A stretch of DNA of 64,000 nt, taken from contig CATQJL010000316.1 in assembly GCA_958299035.1 (NCBI GenBank), forward strand, positions 89,860,443 to 89,924,442, read 5' to 3'. A program made the position numbers and the translations under genes. Positions 60,054 through 64,000 of the stretch are shown piece after piece; within the stretch, counting starts at the first letter, position 1; every line of letters begins with the position of its first letter. Origin of the DNA: Cylicocyclus nassatus (lineage: Eukaryota; Nematoda; Chromadorea; Rhabditida; Strongylidae). The notes beneath the pieces are model-generated. The model worked only from the letters and a program-made list of their open reading frames with translations. It made no database searches and had not been told where the DNA came from.

Positions 60054-60312
60054 TCTTATATATAAAGCTGAATGTCTGTTTGTCTGTATGTCTGTCTGTC
60101 TGTATGTCTGTCTGTCTGTACGTATGTTCCGAATAGAAAATTCTTCTGAACCGATCGGGACCAAACTTGGCACACATACACTTTGGGCCCCGGCGGGTGT
60201 CATAGGCTACTTTTCGTCATCGATCGATGTCGATTTTATCGATTTTTTGCAAAATTTGCTACGGGGCTGGGAGTTGGCACAGGGGGGTAATCGAGCATGC
60301 TGATCACCCCCG
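60054..60312 (+). mobile_element. Nonautonomous Helitron copy 5, 3'-truncated
   Basis: It begins TCTTATATATAAAGCTGAAT after an A, with the CTGT minisatellite and the first interior arm, and stops at GCATGCTGATCACCCC, the centre of the palindrome. No GC hairpin or CTAG follows. It is joined to a TTAA-family remnant. Confidence 0.75.
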
Positions 60313-60329
60313 TATGTCTCCTTTGCATT

Positions 60330-60569
60330 TTGCTCTAAAAACGAAGTCCAGCCTGCTTCCAGACGATCTGTGCCGGGCCCTGGTCCCGCAACGATTCAGT
60401 GTCATCAGCCTTGCTCCACTCGTCCAATTTTGAAGGGAAGGGGGTTGAAAAACGCTCGTTTTCGCCGTTTTTGAGCTCTCTAAAGTGGATTTTCGTGATC
60501 AGCGTATTGAATAACCCCAGGTAAGCCCAAATTTGACTAGGCTGAGATTTGCCGAGCCACTGCCTTTAA
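60330..60569. mobile_element. TTAA-family remnant (right part)
   Basis: It ends TTTGCCGAGCCACTGCCT-TTAA and contains the CCAGGTAAGCCC block shared with the element at 28267. The left end is missing; a possible inverse partner of its inner part (GTGCCGGGCCCTG) lies at about 59420, beyond Helitron copy 5. Confidence 0.5.
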
Positions 60570-61486
60570 GTCACTGCTGCGCAGGGATACAGAAGGATGC
60601 AGCGGCTGCCACAATCAGTGCGGTCAGTGTCGCAGACGAAAACAACCTTCTACTATATTTAATGTTGGCAACAGTAATCCTAACGCTAATGTGGTTTTAG
60701 CCTAGAAGCAAGGACCCCCTTTACCCACAAGGTTTGAACTTGAGCCATGGCTCTGCATTGCTGACATGCTTGATTTACTGGGAAGTAGCCAGAAATGTAT
60801 ATGATATCGAATTTACAAAGCAGCGATTCTTTCAATTCCAAAACCGTAACAGGGTCTAGGAGGAATTCACGATTAAGTCATACCTTCGATAGTCTAGAGA
60901 CAGGGCGTCAAAAGTGAAGGTTGTTTGAACATCTGACGTCATAAATAGTGAAGTTTGTTTAAAGATGATCAGAGAACAGAAAATGACACAAAACAGATAC
61001 AAAAAGCAAAAGAAATTGCTGAAAATAGGATAAAAACGCTGCAATGAGGCTTGAAATCTTTCATTTGGCGGCTTTTCAAAGTGCAAGTTTTCGCTTCAGG
61101 ACCAGCAATTCGCAACACGGGGTTTTGATTTTTGATGCGTCCTTTGAATTTTTACCCCCGCATTGACGTTCCTGTTTCCTGGGACGTTGTCTGGATTGTT
61201 GCGCTTATTGTTCTGAGCAACAATCGCCCAATGGAAAAAAATCGATGCGAAGGCATTGAAACAGAACAAGGTAAAGAAAAACGCACTTTTTACGATTTTT
61301 TGCAAAAAAATCCACAATAATCGAAGAGGTAAAGGCTGGGTGGTTGTCTGCATTATGAACAGAAGCAAGATCTATAGAATGCACGAAAAAACCGGGTAAA
61401 AAGAGGTAAACTAGAAGAAAAACAAGAGATTTTCGAAAACAAGGTTTTTGCCGGATTTCTCGTCCAAATCAAGGAATGTGATTTTG
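60570..61486. other. Intergenic region
   Basis: Nothing recognised except a short hairpin near 61190-61230 (GGATTGTTGC and inverse GCAACAATC). Confidence 0.35.
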
Positions 61487-61780
61487 GGACGTTGTCAGCG
61501 CAAAAATATAGATCAAGAGCTTCAAAATGATATATAGCTTGCTAAAATTGGGTGCGAAACAGCGAAGAAAAGGGTACCAGAGCCAAATGCCCCGCGCCCC
61601 GCGTTTGGGGTAGCGAGGTAGCGCGCAGCGCGCGGAGACGCAGACGAGCAGCGGAGACAGACCAGAGCCGACGGGGCATTTGGCTCTGGTCGTAGATCTC
61701 CGCGGGGTCTCAACGAAACCCTGTAACATTATATATCATTCTGACCGTCATGACACGACGAGGAGAGCTGACAACGTCCC
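61487..61780. mobile_element. Foldback element with GC-rich core
   Basis: GGGACGTTGTCAGC at the left pairs with GCTGACAACGTCCC at the right. Inside, ACCAGAGCCAAATGCCCC pairs with GGGGCATTTGGCTCTGGT. The core at about 61590-61670 is strongly GC-rich. About 294 bp, no gene. Confidence 0.7.
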
Positions 61781-63429
61781 AAGCTTTAAAAGTCACTTAC
61801 TAACGAGATAGACCAGCATTTTCGTGCGCGACTCTCTGTGCACAATCAAGCGCAGTTTCTCATTTTAATTCAACTCCAACAGCTTTCCAAACTTTTGAAA
61901 CTCATTTTTGGTCAAGTGGGAGGCTAAATGAGGAACGTTGTCCTGAATTCTGAGGAAATTTTCACAGAAATTCTCTTTTCAGCGTAAAAAAGGCTTTAAA
62001 AAAGCAATTTTTCGGTTTCGCTGAGGCATTCTTCAAACATTCTTTCCTATATTTGGTTCATTCACATTCTTCCGAAGTCAGGATCATAACATCCGGGGCT
62101 TCGCCCCGGATAACTTCTGTTTTTTTCCTAGGTGAAGGTTGTGTCCCCTCATAGCCCTCAAAGTGAAGATTACCAGAGTATGTAGCTCTATGTATCGAGG
62201 GTATGGATTAAGTTGTGCGGAACAAATTAGCAACTCGAATTTTTCAAGCATCCTAATGAACGGCTTTTGCAGTCAACAACTATGCCCAAGTCGGATTGCA
62301 GCAATGTCGAAAATGCATCCAAAAGTGTTGCTGAAATAATAAATTGCCGCTCATGTCAAAAAGTGATGGTCTTACCAAATTAATATGCAGTTGCTCGCGG
62401 CATGTTTTTCAAAATAACAAGTATATCCGATCTCATCAGGTGTGCGATGATGAAGTACTGGCCACTGTTTCAAACTGCTCGGAAGATACAAGAAGATAAC
62501 ATACGAGCTTGTATATCATTGTTCGCACAATGTAGAACCGTTCCTATTATGAAAGACTTTTTGTCATTTTGAGGTAATTTGTATAATATTCCGCAAATTC
62601 CCAAAATCAGAAGAAAAAAGCCTACATAGCACATTTAACGCTCGGATTTGCATGCAAACTTCCTGTCAACTTCTTCATAAGTTACAGTATCGGTAATCTC
62701 CTTTTGGCACGAAAGGTTGTGATATCCTATTGTCTCTTTTTTGCAACGAGGTTTTACGTCGCATCATAATTCCATAGCAAATAAATGTGTAGCTTGTACT
62801 TGCAAGAACACTTATTTTACGTCAATGTTTAGAAAACATCCGCGTTTTTGGTGCTGCGATATCATTTTGCTATACTCTTGCATTCTTTCTTTGCTTTATC
62901 AATGAAGAGTATATGGTACTTCTGTACTGGTTTTACGCCGGTTTTAGTACGTGAAATATGCCACAGAAGGAAGTAACAAAATAAAGTTTTGGTAACAGCA
63001 AACATCTTGTATAAGAATGAGCTCTGTGAGGAAGGACAACAAGAAAGAATTGCAAAAGGACGACAATAAACGAGTATGTTATGTCTAAAGAACTGTTGAA
63101 ATCTATTCATGTTTCTTTTTATAATTTTTTTGAAAGCAGAATGTCTGGACATCAGCGAATTCACGATGTCTCGCGTACCTTTTTGCGAAACTTGAGAAGT
63201 CGGCGAAAACGCATGGGCGGCACTCTCTGATAATCACAGAAAAAACCAAAATCAAAAGGCGCTGACGAATCAGTTGCCATATGGGAGAGGTCACAGTGTG
63301 TGTCACATTACTGAATAAAGCTGAAAATTTAATCGGTTTGCGTCAACAGTATTGCACCCGAGAAGGAAACTGGAAATTGTTCTGCTCTTTTGAGGAAAAT
63401 GTCATCCTGTCGTCTCTTTTGCAAATATT
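61781..63429. other. Intergenic region
   Basis: It holds a near-perfect hairpin CCGGGGCTTCGCCCCGG (62091-62109) and a weak GGTGAAG-type repeat (62130-62195). No gene seen. Confidence 0.4.
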
Positions 63430-63794
63430 TTAAAGGCACCGTCCACCCAGATTTTCGACTTCGATGTTTTTGTCGTTTCAGGGCCTTCTCATGTCCCTGA
63501 TTCCGAATATGAAGTCGAGAATGCGCGAAAACCCCAACAATCTTTGTTTTGGAGAGCTCACAGGCCGGCTTTCCGAAACGGTGATTGGCTGGGCGCTCAC
63601 AAATGGGCGGGCATGGATGGGGGAGGGCGGGCATGGATGTGGGTCCTCGTGCATCTTCGCTATTTCGAAGCGATTTTCTCGCTTCCGAAGCGGCATTTTG
63701 CGCCGCGACTTGGGCGTTGGATTGATAGGGGGCCCTACTATTATATGCTGCCAAAAGCTCAACACCCTCAACTTAGGGTGGACGGTGCCTTTAA
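63430..63794. mobile_element. TTAA-family foldback MITE, copy 3
   Basis: TTAA-AGGCACCGTCCACCC at the left and GGGTGGACGGTGCCT-TTAA at the right, 365 bp. The central part pairs (GAAAATCGCTTCGAAATAGC and neighbours) and holds GGGCGGGCATGG repeats. Diverged from copies 1 and 2 but with the same ends and size. Confidence 0.75.
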
Positions 63795-64000
63795 AGGGAA
63801 AAAAATTTGAGACAGTTTGGTAGGTTGCATTAGGGTCAATTCGCATGGCCTACAGAGAGGATAGCATGCAATGATGAGAGTTATGTTTCGCATGCAAATG
63901 CAGAAAACATTTCATGCAGTTTTTGCCCTCGTTGGCTAAGGCGAGAAAATTTATGGTTTTTAAGCTATGCACTTGGTCTATTTATATTCATTTTTCCATC

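Noticed and set aside
62091..62109. CCGGGGC hairpin considered as a Helitron 3' end
   Set aside because: No CTRR sequence at the expected distance on either strand.

Overview
The window looks like nuclear DNA of a clade V parasitic nematode, most likely a strongylid (hookworm-like) worm. The grounds are genes split into many short exons with nematode-style TTTCAG or TTTTAG acceptors, a worm-type seven-helix receptor, RTE-type retrotransposon pieces of the kind common in hookworm genomes, and a very heavy load of foldback DNA transposons. Species was not determined. There is no prokaryotic signal, CRISPR array, rRNA or intact tRNA.

Three host genes can be read exon by exon with consistent phases. 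(1) 114-10169, minus strand: a phospholipase D (PLD1/PLD2 family, PX-PH-HKD-HKD). It has 30 exons giving 1199 codons; the C-terminus lies beyond the left edge. (2) 23570-26700, plus strand: a complete nine-exon SARAF (store-operated calcium entry regulator) gene, 308 residues. (3) 37131-41081, plus strand: a complete seven-exon chemoreceptor-type GPCR, 295 residues, with one transmembrane helix per exon. A fourth locus at 43137-43770 shows only a candidate start with a mitochondrial-presequence-like N-terminus.

The rest is repeat-rich intergenic or intronic DNA. There is a broken hAT-like transposase (17.1-18.4 kb) and two dead RTE-type LINE fragments (28.8-30.4 kb, plus; 55.6-56.8 kb, minus). 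Five copies of a short nonautonomous Helitron are present, most with a palindromic interior. Several families of foldback MITE-like elements occur: TTAA-flanked with AGGCAGCGTCC ends, TTAA-flanked with CACRTTGACG ends, mariner-type TTAGGTTG ends, ACAAGGGAGG ends and ACAGGGTGTCCC ends. Other repeats are a roughly 2.3 kb giant foldback (50.3-52.6 kb), a 521-bp tandem repeat (19.5-20.8 kb), an interrupted minisatellite (45.8-47.3 kb) and a possible tRNA-headed SINE pair.

The most interesting points are: a foldback transposon in the PLD gene whose target-site duplication supplies the A of a splice acceptor; two diverged mariner-ended palindromes whose arms carry similar mirrored reading frames; the head-to-head Helitron interior; and repeated nesting of one foldback inside another. 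PLD (phosphatidic acid signalling), SARAF (ER calcium homeostasis) and the receptor are separate transcription units with no sign of an operon.
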